NCBI GenBank assembly: GCA_014925825.1
Contig: JACGCK010000363.1
Coordinates: forward strand, 1-33,621
Source: Pholiota molesta
Taxonomy: Eukaryota > Basidiomycota > Agaricomycetes > Agaricales > Strophariaceae
Reading direction: 5' to 3'
DNA length: 33,621 nucleotides
Part shown: positions 12,301-22,213 of the stretch, in pieces
How positions within the stretch are numbered: the stretch's first letter is position 1
Layout: the number at the start of each line of letters is the position of its first letter
Notes under the pieces: model-generated
Seen by the model: only the letters and a program-made list of their open reading frames with translations
What the model was told of the DNA's origin: nothing
Databases searched by the model: none
Made by a program: the position numbers and the translations under genes

Positions 12301-14131
12301 CAGCGATGCGTTGGATCTGACACAGGATGTCTCTGTTGCCGTTAATCTGCAGCCTGCGTTCCAAGTTGGCGAGAACTTGATGCGCAAAGCCGACGCAATT
12401 TTCGAGAAAGAGCAGGCCTACGTTGTGGAATCAGCTCTACATAAACCACACAAGAAGCCAGAACTCTACGTGAACAACCATGGGTAAGGCGCTTCTCCTC
12501 CCATCTTACTCGTACTTTCTGATGGACTATCCTTTAGGTTCCTAACTCAAACCAAACCTACCGATGGATCCCCAGAGCTATATCGTTCGCAGCCATCCTT
12601 TGCCGGTGATAGACTTCACGGCTCAATGCTATCGCCTTCTCAATCGCGGCCACGCGCTCCTCTTCGAACGCTTTCGATTTCGAGTACATATCAACCTGAT
12701 TCTCCTGAACGCCAACCGCTCCGCCGTTTGAGGAAAAATGTGCAGCGTTCCCCTGGTTCCGATGGTGTTCTTCATTCTCCTACAACACCTCCACCGAAAC
12801 AGAATGCATTTGATCTTCTTGCTCGGGGCGCAGCCAAAGCCCAGAAACGCGACGAAAAGAAGCAGAAGCGGCCTAATGTGGACTTATCAGAGTTTTTCGA
12901 GAACGAAGCTGGGGAATCGGACGAAGAGAATAACAGATTTGGCATGGTCGTTCGAAAGGCTGACGACGAAGAAAACGAGGAGGACCTCGACCAAACTCTC
13001 GATGTGTTGATGGATGATAAAGAGATGGACGAAGAGACCGTTGCTGCTGAACGTGTTCTTCAGAAATACAAGTTTGTCTTGTTTGCTTATATCCGGATCT
13101 TCATTTACTGACCATCTTTCTGCCAGGGAGCAAGAAGAAGAGCAAGATAAGAAAGACCAGGAACTGCATGAAGCAGCCATTTCTGGTCGTTTACGACTCA
13201 AGCGAAACCGAGGAGTTGGTATCGACGACAGTGACGAAGAGAGCGACGATGACGATAACGAGAGAGCACGTAGGGCGATGAAGAAGCTGAGAAGTTCGGA
13301 TCGTGGGGACATTAAGGATTTAGGTTTGTCCTGGAATATGACATTTTGAATTTAGGACTAAACACCTGCCATTATAGAGGCAAATGAGGCGACACGTCCT
13401 TTCGCCGAGACATATCTTCAAAGTCTGAAAGACGATGACGACGAGCTATCTTATCTCGCCGCCGAGGCCAACTTTGACGATTTGCTTGGTGATAACATGG
13501 CGTCCTATGACCCTGAACTGGAAGGCGACGAAGACGAAGAAGAGGAAAAAGAAACTATTTCCCCTGAGGAGATACGCCGCCGCGCACGTCAGATGATTGA
13601 AGAAGGAGTATGTTATTTTTATCACGTCTAGAAGCTAAATCTAACTTTAGTCTGAAAGGTCGAAGAACCTCAAATAGACCCTCTTGATGTATCTTGGGTG
13701 GATAAAGATCCCGAGGACGACGCGCCCCGGGTTAAAACTGTTCGGCCCAGGCAACGAGGTCCAGTTCCCCGAAACGACATGGATTCACTGGAAATGGACG
13801 GTTCCATGGTATGTCAATTCAATGCTCGCCATCTTTAGCATAATGATTAAGTTATGAGCAGTTACCCTTCGGCAAACCCGCGGACCAGTCTAACGCCTCG
13901 AGCAAACGATGGTGTGCTCAGGAAAACAAGTCTCGCATTGCAGGTACTTCGCGGTCAGTTGGCGGATCAGCCATAACAGGACATACAAAGGCAAAGGCTA
14001 GAACGGCGACGGGAACTATTCACAAGGGCCCCATGAAGAAGACCGAGTCTGCGTCAACATCTGGAAGCAAATCCCTTAGGCCCGAACGTAGCATGCTTTC
14101 CGCTGTGGATAAGAGTCGTCATTTCCAGTAG
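9386..14131 (+). CDS. MRC1: DNA replication checkpoint mediator Mrc1/claspin-like (multi-exon)
   Basis: Mrc1/claspin travels with the replisome, couples helicase to polymerase epsilon and relays ATR/Mec1 signals to the effector kinase. Spliced exons give a very acidic, largely disordered protein of roughly 1,400 aa. The N-terminal part has FDWKKKLEQMDEDDDDEA and several SQ/TQ sites (such as ISQS, VSQE, ISQT, LTQS, YSQI, LTQD) forming a kinase-target cluster. The diagnostic C-terminal MRC1 domain reads VDLSEFFENEAGESDEE, a D/E-rich stretch, then AAISGRLRLKRNRG, followed by SYLAAEANFDDLLGDNMASY. The stop is TAG at 14129-14131. Introns occur in the 10.3-10.55 kb stretch, near 12.2, 12.5, 13.1, 13.3, 13.6 and 13.8 kb. 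The start is the first ATG of the long frame. Low-complexity sequence makes the N-terminal half hard to assign by similarity; the MRC1 domain carries the call. Confidence 0.85.
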
Positions 14132-14578
14132 ATTAATGCTCTCGAATTTTGTCTCAGCTATCTGAGTGTAATATAGTACATATATGTAATTTAAAACAAC
14201 CTGTAGTCCTCGCAGATGCTAAATAGCTCAGTGTAAGCTCAGGAGGATGAAGACCGAAAGGAATTAAGGATGTTGGGACAACGGGGACAAAGCAAAAGAT
14301 GATAGTGTTACATATCCATAAGAAATGGCAAATGGAGGAGTGTAGGGGTATATTGAACAATAAAAAAGGGCAACAAGAAGGCGTAAGACGGTGGAAGGTG
14401 GGCAGAAGGGCGGCGTCAGTGATATTGTTTGCCCCCGAATGGCCGCCCGAAGCGCATCCACGAAGCCTTTGGGCGGTTCGATGGGGGGATGCTATATGTT
14501 CGTGATACTTGTCGTGAATGGGAGGAGCTGCGACGCTTCCTGTTGCTTGTTTGAATCTGCAGGCAGCGACGTAAATGT
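14132..14578. other. Convergent 3' gap, MRC1 / small membrane protein
   Basis: About 450 bases between two facing stop codons. It should hold both 3' UTRs. An AATAAA at 14359-14364 on the plus strand could serve MRC1 polyadenylation. A minus-strand frame at about 14430-14520 could be an extra last exon of the small gene, but this is unproven. Confidence 0.45.
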
Positions 14579-14873
14579 CTAGCAGTAGTGAGACGTATGA
14601 CGGGTGCGACTGACTTTATGCCGTAGTAAGATAAGCTTCGCCATGTTCGCTGGTGGGCCCGTTTCACGAAAGGGATTACCTGCAAGTGGGAAGGTGAGTT
14701 GGAAAGCCTGGCGACGCGAGAATAATGGACGCACGGGAGGCGACGACGGCCAGACCTCCTTCGTGCGCGTCGAGAGAGTCGTCGACGGCAATAATGGAGT
14801 GCCAGAGCGCGGGCATGAATATATAGACGAAGAGCAGGGCGGCGAGGGAGCTCAGGGTCATGAGGGCCAACAT
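14579..14873 (-). CDS. Putative small single-span membrane protein, two exons
   Basis: Not recognised. The ATG at 14871-14873 has a good context (ACC before ATG) and opens MLALMTLSSLAALLFVYIFM, a hydrophobic helix at residues 1-20, followed by PALWHSIIAVDDSLDAHEGG. Codon choice is strongly C-ending, as in a real gene. A GTGCGT donor after VVAS and an acceptor preceded by CCAAC...CTTGCAG join it to NPFRETGPPANMAKLILL and a stop at 14579-14581, about 79 aa in all. Another possible splice (GTCAGT to CTGCAG) would instead lead into downstream sequence to about 14430, so the C-terminus is uncertain. The gene is divergent from tafazzin, with only 158 bases between start codons. It could be an ER or mitochondrial small membrane subunit; no function is claimed. 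Confidence 0.45.
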
Positions 14874-14983
14874 GGTCGCTGGGCGCGAGTGCGCTGCCCC
14901 TCGGACGTGGAGGAGGCAATTGGGAGAATGGACGGCGGTGTCTGGTACTACCTTCGATTTTCTGTTGGGGTTCTCTGTAAGCC

Positions 14984-15012
14984 GAGCCGGCATTTGCCGG
15001 CTCTAGGCCGGC
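14984..15012. promoter_or_regulatory. Phased GCCGGC array with perfect palindrome
   Basis: GAGCCGGCATTTGCCGGCTC (14984-15003) is a 9-bp perfect stem with a 2-base centre. A third GCCGGC follows at 15007-15012. The three GCCGGC cores start at 14986, 14996 and 15007, about one helical turn apart, 20-46 bases before the tafazzin ATG. This may be a protein-binding array in the shared promoter or a leader hairpin. Confidence 0.5.
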
Positions 15013-15031
15013 TGTCCACGTCCCGCTCGCC

Positions 15032-16199
15032 ATGTTCGACGTCCTCTCCGCCGCCGTCACCTCCTCCGTCGGCCTCACATGCAAGGCCTTCCTCCACTCG
15101 GGCCTGTGCTCGGTCAAGGTCACTGGTCTCCAGACTCTCAGAAATGCTCTTGAAAACCCGAAGCGCAGCCAGGGCATCATCACCAGTGAGCCGCTAAACG
15201 CCATTTCTCATGCGCCATTGATTGACGCGGTCCATCTCACAGTATGCAACCATATATCGACGTGGGTGCATAACTTCCTCCAACTTTCAATCGTCTGAAC
15301 CCCGCCAGGCTCGATGACCCTGTCGTTTGGGGCGTGCTTCCCGCTCACTATCATTTACACCCGCGAACACGGCGTTGGGCCTTAGGCGCCTCCGACATCA
15401 TGTTCACGAATCCGTATGTCAACCCGAATTTCTCGCCAATAGATTTTTCATCTCCGTCTCTCTTTTAGTGTATTCTCGACCTTCTTCTATCTCGGACAAA
15501 CACTTGAAACCTTCCGTGGTCAAGGGATATATCAGGAAGCCGTGGACATCGCAATCCAGAAGGTCAATGAGGGAGGTTGGGTACGTCCCATTGCTTGGCT
15601 AATCATATGCGTTGACGTTTATGGATAGCACATCAGGTGCATCTATATGGCGAGGGCAAGGTGAATCAACCTCATACATATCCCCTCGATGAAGACGGTC
15701 AAGCTCGCTTACCGAGATTTAAATGGGGTGTGTAAGTGGCTAATCCTCTTTAAGTACTTTCTTGCATTACTCATGTCCAATCACGCAATCTACTTAGTGG
15801 GCGCATTTTGATGGAAGCTAAAGTACCATTCCAATGTGGCTTACTGGCTTCGACAAGCTAATGCCAGAAGGTCGCACTTTCCCGTACAAATATTTGCCAC
15901 GGATAGGTGCTCGTCTGACCATCACCTTCGGGGATCCAGTATCGGCGGATGAGATTTTGGAGGCTTTAAATGTCACTACAACACATTCCACTGATGATGG
16001 TAGCTCCTTGGATGCCGCTGCTGTGACTGGATGGCTTGGCGACAAGGCTAGACGGCAACATGGAACTGACGTTTCGATTGATGAGCATTATACTTGCCTT
16101 GTCAGGAAGAAAGTTACAGCTATCTTGCACCGCGATGTAGAGGCGTTGGGCAGGTCCATATCAGGCAGCCTGTTGAATGGAGTGCCCTTGGATACTTAG
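15032..16199 (+). CDS. TAZ1: Tafazzin-like cardiolipin acyltransferase with an apparent frameshift
   Basis: Tafazzin remodels cardiolipin acyl chains in mitochondrial membranes. The start MFDVLSAAVTSSVGLTCKAF resembles the family N-terminus. Splicing gives NHISTLDDPVVWGVLP, which carries the NHxxxxD acyltransferase motif (split by an intron), then ASDIMFTNPVFSTFFYLGQT, FRGQGIYQEA and the GGWVHLYGEGKVNQP motif. The next exon reads RFKWGVGRILMEAKVP and then must change frame to continue as IPMWLTGFDKLMPEGRTFPY, KYLPRIGARLTITFGDPV and the end at TAG 16197-16199. The switch falls at about 15823-15830. In the upstream frame translation would stop at 15859-15861, removing about 110 residues. Three residues seem absent compared with the family spacing between the EA and PMW positions, suggesting a deletion of about 10 bases. 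No plausible intron fits. It could be a true null allele or a sequence error. Confidence 0.85.
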
Positions 16200-16393
16200 A
16201 AGTCAGGCCTTTTTATTTTAGCCATTATTGTTCAATACTCAAAGTCATCTGAACGGGTTTTGTATGGACTCATACCCCACAATCCGCTGTTCATTAGGTG
16301 CATTAATTTAATAGAGATAACACAGTAATTTTCAGTGAAATGATTGCTATCATCAGAAACCCAAGTGAAAGAAAATGATATAGACATGTACAC

Positions 16394-18554
16394 CTACCCT
16401 CCTCCAACTCCATCAACAATAGCAGTGGCCACACTGAAACATTGTGACAAGAATTCAATTTCAGGTTGGCCTTTATAGAACCATGCGCAAAGAGCCTATG
16501 AGATGGTGAATATTCGTCAGAATAGGACAAGAATTCTAAATGAAATGTATATCTCACAATCATAGCATAAAATATGACCATACACATGCCTTCCGCCCAA
16601 TTCGTCTTGGAATCAGCGGTGACATAATTTACAATGAAACAAGCGCCTATCAACGCTGCCACCTCGAAAAGGTCTAGACAGTTGTGTTATTTTCATGTCG
16701 AAAAACTACAAGGAAGAAATTCTCACCGAAAAGCAGGGTCAGAGGCTTATTTGTCCACCATCCAATGAGGATAAAAAAAGGCATCCAGAAAAGAGTAAAC
16801 TGAATACTGAGATCGATAGCTTCGCCTTTGGCAAGCGTTGTCGGAGGAATAGGTTCCCGGAAGAAATGACGCAGCATATGGCGGATAAAGTACACTACTG
16901 CAACCGCTCCGTCCGCTGCAAACGAGACGAGGGGGAGGAGTATTAAGCCAAACCATTCGCCCTCGATCTTCGCAGTCGATCGTACGAAGTCTATACTCTC
17001 AACCATCTGTTTGATACGAATATATAGTCAGTTTAGTCGCGGATGTCAAGATATATTCATGGCAAGATTTACCCATTCAGCTGTCAACGCCATGAGGCCG
17101 ATGGAAACAGCAAGGACCGCCATACATACAAACTGATTGACTTGAGGACTCCCGTTTCTGAGGAGTGCCACCCTTTCTTTTAGTGCTTCTGGGGCATTGG
17201 GTGCTGAAGCAAGGTCATCATCGTCACCAGGAGGATCGTGCAGGTAGATTCGAGAACAGATGTAACTTGTAGCACGAAAAATAACATGAATATCTTGATT
17301 GTCAACTCACTCTATAATGAAGTTACTCACACAATAAGCAGCAGAATGGCCAACCCACGACTCATTTGGAGGAATGTCTCCCTTGTTGCATCAGTGAGAA
17401 CGCTCGCGGCATCTGACGCGGCTTGTGCTGAAGTTGAAGCAGCCCCAGAAAACGATGTGTTGATAGCGGCGAAAAAGGCAGCGGGCAGAAGCAAGGTCAG
17501 GACTCTAGCAGTGTCCGAGTGAATTCAATGGAATGGAGTGCGAAAGCGCTGACACACTTACCCGATTGTTAACAAGGTGTGATTGAGCTGCGTCAGATGC
17601 GGATGAAGGTCTTGCTGAATGATACGTGCTCCACCAGTGACAAACGATGCTCCAGGAACCAGTAGGAGATGCAAAATCACGACGCCTAGTTCAGGGTAAA
17701 TGTCAGCGCCTGTTTCCTTGCTAACGCTCTTGGAATGCGAAATCATTAAATGCTCACCGATTATTGTAGATTTCAAAAGTACCAATCTAATTGATAATTT
17801 TTGTTGAAAAAACCATAGCAAAGAACTGATTGGAAACTTACTCGCAATGCTTCAAAAGGACAAGCGCCAACGTCGCTTCCACTGCACTAAGGATCAGGAT
17901 ATATTAATCTTTCATTACCAGTCATGATTGAACAACCACTCACTTGCCAAGGGTGACCATAGCCAAATCACCCAAGTCCTTGCCGAGATAAAATGCCATT
18001 TGTTCTCCTCCATAATCAAATAGATGTTCTAGAGACAAGATGGCAAAGAAGCAGACTGCAACGTGACGTCAATACACCTGTTCCACCCTCTGTTTGCAGC
18101 ATTATGGAATGGACATACGAGTGAACGTGGCTGAAGGACTCCAATGCTTGAAGTGCGAAACCCAGGCTATCGGAATACATATGACGAAGACATTGAGCCC
18201 TAAAGGTGTGATAAGCGCCGAGGTAAGCAGAGTGTACGTTGGGTGATGGCCAAATAGAAACCAAGATAAATGGTGCGTACAAGATGAGAAGAAGAAAGCG
18301 TGCAAGCTTGCTACCACGCCAACTTTCGGCTTCCCTTTGCGCATGAACTGATCCCAAAACCTGATTAATTCCTCTCTCCCCTCCTCCAGCTGCTCTACAA
18401 TCATGTCGCGCCGGCGCTTCTGCGATTCTGTACCAGGAGACTTCATACTCATGGGGAGTTCATGCACCCCGCCATGGCTGCTGACTTTCTCTATGTCATC
18501 TGGCAGGCGGACAGTCCGCTGGCGGGCGGTGGTATTGTCGTCGGTTGAGGACAT
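16394..18554 (-). CDS. CaCA-family vacuolar cation/proton exchanger (CAX/VNX1-like)
   Basis: Multi-pass antiporter expected to move Ca2+ or monovalent cations into the vacuole in exchange for protons. The ATG at 18552-18554 begins MSSTDDNTTARQRTVRLPDD, a charged cytosolic N-terminus; then FFSSWLNVFVICIPIAWVSH after splicing, GKDLGDLAMVTLGN/AVEATL with the first alpha-repeat GNAVE motif, STIIGVVILHLLLVPGASF, TGGARIIQQDLHPHLTQLNH, YICSRIYLHDPPGDDDD in the central loop, FGLILLPLVSFAADGAVAVV as the second alpha repeat, AIDLSIQFTLFWMPFF, LIGACFIVNYVTADSKTNWA and a tail ending IVDGVGGG. Around ten introns. The second repeat lacks the GNAAEH of classical Vcx1, favouring the VNX1-like branch, from memory only. 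A TATATAA on the minus strand lies at 18702-18708. It is convergent with tafazzin. Confidence 0.88.
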
Positions 18555-19412
18555 AATACTAGTCAATCATTCAATAGTGAAACGATCCAGGAGATATCAA
18601 AAAGGCGGTGTCGATCTCGTTGGTGCCCGCCCTTGGATTGGTGGGGTATCTGATGGTGAAATAGTACTGTTAGGGAGGGTGATCAGGGAACAGCGCCTGC
18701 ATTATATACGTACCCGGTTGAGTCGGCATGTGGATGTAACTTGACCTTGGCGCAAATAAATGGTGGGGGCCCAAGGGTAACATACGTGAGAAGATGTGCT
18801 AAACTTATTAAATGCAAGGTGGCCCACCTGTGGCCCACCGTGCTGTAATTGTGTGTTCTCGGTGTTGGGCACCTCCGAATGTCAAAAAGTCGACACTTGT
18901 GGGATAGCAGATAATGAAGCAGCGCTGTAACCGTTTTATCCTATCGATTGATCAAGGTGTACTAGTTTCAAGCACGTCACGGAGCCTTTCTCAATTTGCC
19001 TGACTTGGGAGTCATGCTATGGATTGGGTGGGATGTTGAAGCACTGCTACGTCGCGCAGCTGGTTATCGTACGAGGATAAAAGGGGAGAACATTTGCTAA
19101 TTTTAAAGATGTGACTTGATGCAGTCTTCCATTCAAGCTGCAAGTCGCAAAACAAAATTCAATCTCCGTTCAATTCTGAAGCTGGAAATTAACAAACGAT
19201 GGATTATACTTACACCTGGTTCTCTGGACAGTCGGGCCTCTTTCGAAAGCGATCTTACCACTTTGTGTGTAACCGATTACCTTGAGAACTTGTTGAGAAC
19301 CTTGCAGCTGCTCAAGGCTGCTCACATCATCAAGTTGCTGTCGCTATCTCTCAGCCAACCTGGTTCTTTATCGTCTTCTCCATCCCTTTCCAGCCAACCT
19401 CTTTCCTAAGAA
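18555..19412. other. Divergent intergenic region and unresolved 5' end of the next gene
   Basis: It holds the promoters of the exchanger (leftward) and the unrecognised gene (rightward). A tandem copy of GTGGCCCACC occurs at 18819-18828 and 18830-18839. A TATA-like GATAAAA lies at 19076-19082. ATGs at 19119 and 19199 open frames of about 97 and 27 codons; one may be the first exon of the next gene, but I could not join either cleanly. Confidence 0.4.
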
Positions 19413-20226
19413 ACTGCCCTCTCACCGCCAATCCCATCGCTTCAAGAAAATCCCACCACTCATTCCGAAGACGGACCTAATGTGACCCAGGAAAGTACAG
19501 ATCTTTGCCCAGAAATTACGCCCCTTTCTTCTCTTTCTCCGGCGGAGTTGGGCATATCTTGGCACAAAGATGCATTCTTTGAATTTCAAGAAGCCTGCTC
19601 CTTCCCCGATCAGGAGTGCAGTCAGAATAGAATATGTCCTCCGACCCTTCTCACGACAGAGCTATTGAACATAGGAGATGGTGCATTCACAACTTACATG
19701 GCCGTCTGCGAGGTACAGCCCTCCATAATTCGTGAGAGATGTATCCCCTATAGTGACACATACAGGAGCACTGGCGCTTGACAAGACATGCTGTGTCATT
19801 CTCTTCTCTCTCACCTGAGCAGCTGGAGACGCACTTTGCTGCAGCAGTCGATGCAAAAAATGCCCTGCGGTTGCGAAAATTAGTGGTAGCCATGAATATC
19901 AGCGATAGCCTGGAAGAGCTTCTTCCCAAGCTAACGATGTATGAACAAATGGGCAGGTTGTTGAGGCCGCCTTTGAAGACATCGATCTCATCAAGGAGGA
20001 GTGCAGGCGCAGGAATTTATCACCCAACTTCTACGCTTTAAAAAAATTTCGGCAGATACTTTCCTCACATACCCTGTCGACCATGGAGAGACATCGCGAC
20101 CTATTTTCCTCCATGTCATGTGTATTGGAAGAGAGGGCCGATGCTCAGCAGACTGCAGCACAATTTTTGAATGATCCATTTACTCTCAAGGAGCATCGTC
20201 TGCGGCATTTGACCTGCCAACGGTAG
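19413..20226 (+). CDS. Unrecognised protein, 5' end unresolved (at least three exons)
   Basis: Not assigned to a family. The coherent part starts after a TAA near 19410 and reads SLQENPTTHSEDGPNVTQES, SLSPAELGISWHKDAFFEFQ, ELLNIGDGAFTTYMAVCE. An intron (19713-19764, GT...CAG, phase 0) joins EHWRLTRHAVSF and LETHFAAAVDAKNALRLRKL. A 71-base intron (19886-19956) with a perfect GCTAAC branch site joins VVEAAFEDIDLIKEECRRRN, LSPNFYALKKFRQILSSH, MERHRDLFSSMSCVLEERAD and FLNDPFTLKEHRLRHLTCQR, ending TAG at 20224-20226. The last exon looks helical, charged and well conserved in style. No ATG is present in the first listed exon, so at least one upstream exon is missing; candidates start at 19119 or 19199. 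The frame containing 19119 runs into the TAA just before this exon, so a premature stop is also possible. Confidence 0.5.
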
Positions 20227-20693
20227 ATTGCCCAGTTAGCTTCTCATTCTATTCTGTAATGTATCTTGTCCTTTTGTTTTCTCCATGACAGCCGGTTGCT
20301 TCGCGTACTCATTGCTGTTATTTGTGGACTCAAGACTCAGTTCCATGATGCTGGAGTGCCCTTTTGTGGTTTGTTAATGTCATGGATGACACCGCTCTGC
20401 TTTAATTTCAGCTGGAATATCTGTTGGCTCTTATGACATGCTTGCATTTGCCCTAGATAGTAGAATGTCTGCTCCCTTGATCATGATTTACTGTGCTATT
20501 AACCATTTTTCGGACTCGGTTGCTATCGTCACAATGCTGTCTTCGACATACGTATGTGCTTTGAACTGTTCTAGCTTAATCATCTGTAAGATCGGAATGG
20601 TCTAGTATTCTACCAATTGAAATAACCTAGAGTTTAGCAATATCAATGCGTGTGTGGGATGTATAGGAATTTGAATTATTGTAGGATAATGAT
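20227..20693. other. Convergent 3' gap
   Basis: About 470 AT-rich bases between facing stop codons. No gene, RNA or repeat is recognisable; presumably the two 3' UTRs. Confidence 0.5.
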
Positions 20694-22213
20694 TCAGGAC
20701 GTATTCTTCGAAATGAATTGCGAAAATGCTTGCCAGGCCGCTTGAAGAAGAACGACAAAGGCTTGACCTTCTGGACTGTGTTGCCCTGCTGGGAGAGGCG
20801 TCTGGAACGTTATTGGATCAGTTGTGTTCTGAAGCCAACCATCCACATCTACATGTTGCTTGACAATACTCAACGCCCGTATTGCTGGTTCTATTAGCGA
20901 TGTATTTTTTGGGAAGACGGCCATTCTGTATGTCACCGACGCAAGAAGTGCAGTAGCTGACATATCGCTGAATGATGTCGGGTCATCAAGAAGTGATCCA
21001 TCGTCATTCTAAAGACGCGTAAATATAAGAGTGTAGCTACTGAGGTACACGGACGAACCTGATGCCCCCAAGATGCAACAAGGATTTCATTGATCCATTG
21101 TGTAAGATTGGCTTGCTGCCCTAAGAAATTTATTCCGCCCGTAGTATGATCCATGGTAGATAGTACACGTAGCATGCCCGCAGCTGCCCAAGCGTTACCT
21201 TTGGCAGATAAAACAAAATGATGGATCAGATCGCGGGGAGTGTCTTGAAAGTTGAAAACGGCGTACCTGTAGCCCAATGTGTATCATCGCTGAATGAACC
21301 CAGTGTTATATGCCTCCAGAGTCCTGAGTCATCTCTTAGAGCGTCGCAGTAAAGTCGGCATTGATCATAAGCTGTTTGCAGGAGAGCAAGGCCTGCATCT
21401 CCTCCTTCCAAAGAACCATAGTAAGCAATGATGAGGGGAGCCATATATACGAAATCCGCCCTATTTTCAGTAGCAGAATTAGATTGAGTTGTATATCATG
21501 ATATCATTATATGAAGATTGACCGCACCAAAGTTGGACTTCATCATTTCGATGGGATATAGCACCTTCAGGAGAACGCGGAGCTATATCAAGTAGATAGT
21601 GTAGTTGACCAGAAGCTGCATCAGCATATTATTGACTATCACTGAGATTCGCTCGCGTCCAGTTAGCGAGGAGTACAGCGACACCGATGCCTGAAATGAC
21701 GCCAAACGTTAGTGGGGCGATGATTTCCACCTTTGAGAACAACGCGCACTAGCAGGGTCTGCAGCAGAACCATCATTGGCGACTAATGGTAAGGAGTCAG
21801 CCGGTTTTCCACTCACAACTTTGTGAAATAATTTGACAGTCATGAGTCAATCGGTAGCAGGGTTGCGGCATCAATGGTTCTTGACAGACTTTTGTGCGAT
21901 ATCCAATACGTCATTCGGTGCAACTGGGACAACCAACCTATAACGGGGAGGGATAGCAGAGGCGTTGAAGACGGCAAGCGAAGGCCAAGATAGTTCTCGC
22001 AAGGCTTCCGCCGCTGTTCCCAGTTCCCAACTTTACCAAAGGTCAGTATAAATTTCTACCAGTCAACGAATTTGCTTACCTCGCATTTGCAATTTGCAGC
22101 AGGTTGGATCGCACTTTCGAGGTGGTAGTTTGATCGAAACCGTTTCCAAGGCCAGGAACCAGAGTTGCAAGAGATGCAGACAATGCGATAAGACCAGTAA
22201 ACCAGGGAGCCAT
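20694..22213 (-). CDS. Secreted GH105/GH88-like unsaturated glycuronyl hydrolase with an in-frame stop
   Basis: Six-hairpin glycosidase expected to remove unsaturated uronic acid residues left by pectate or rhamnogalacturonan lyases. The ATG at 22211-22213 starts a signal peptide (MAPWFTGLIALSASLATLVP). Spliced exons continue SWELGTAAEALRELSWPSLA, KPADSLPLVANDGSAADPAS, IGVAVLLANWTRANLSDSQ, then TAA at 21629-21631, then in the same frame YADAASGQLHYLL, ISHRNDEVQLW/ADFVYMAP with the family's aromatic-Ala-Asp segment, SFSDDTHWATGNAWAAAGML, DDPTSFSDMSATALLASVTY and HSPEGQAFVVLLQAAWQAF, ending TGA at 20694-20696. Apart from the stop the protein is complete, about 390 aa. A 27-base GT...AG stretch (21617-21643) would remove the stop in frame but is far shorter than a normal intron. 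GH105 versus GH88 is not settled. Confidence 0.8.

Noticed and set aside
14416..15204. 262-codon minus-strand open frame covering the TAZ1 start region
   Set aside because: Arg/Ser/Pro-rich with no protein-like pattern. It overlaps the tafazzin first exon and the better-supported small membrane protein frame; an artefact of GC-rich DNA.
15823..15858. 36-base GT...AG stretch as an intron to rescue the tafazzin frame
   Set aside because: Too short for this genome's introns, and it would remove the conserved PMWLTGFDK segment.
18819..18839. Tandem GTGGCCCACC pair in the exchanger promoter
   Set aside because: Only two short copies; could be chance or a minor duplication, not enough for a finding.
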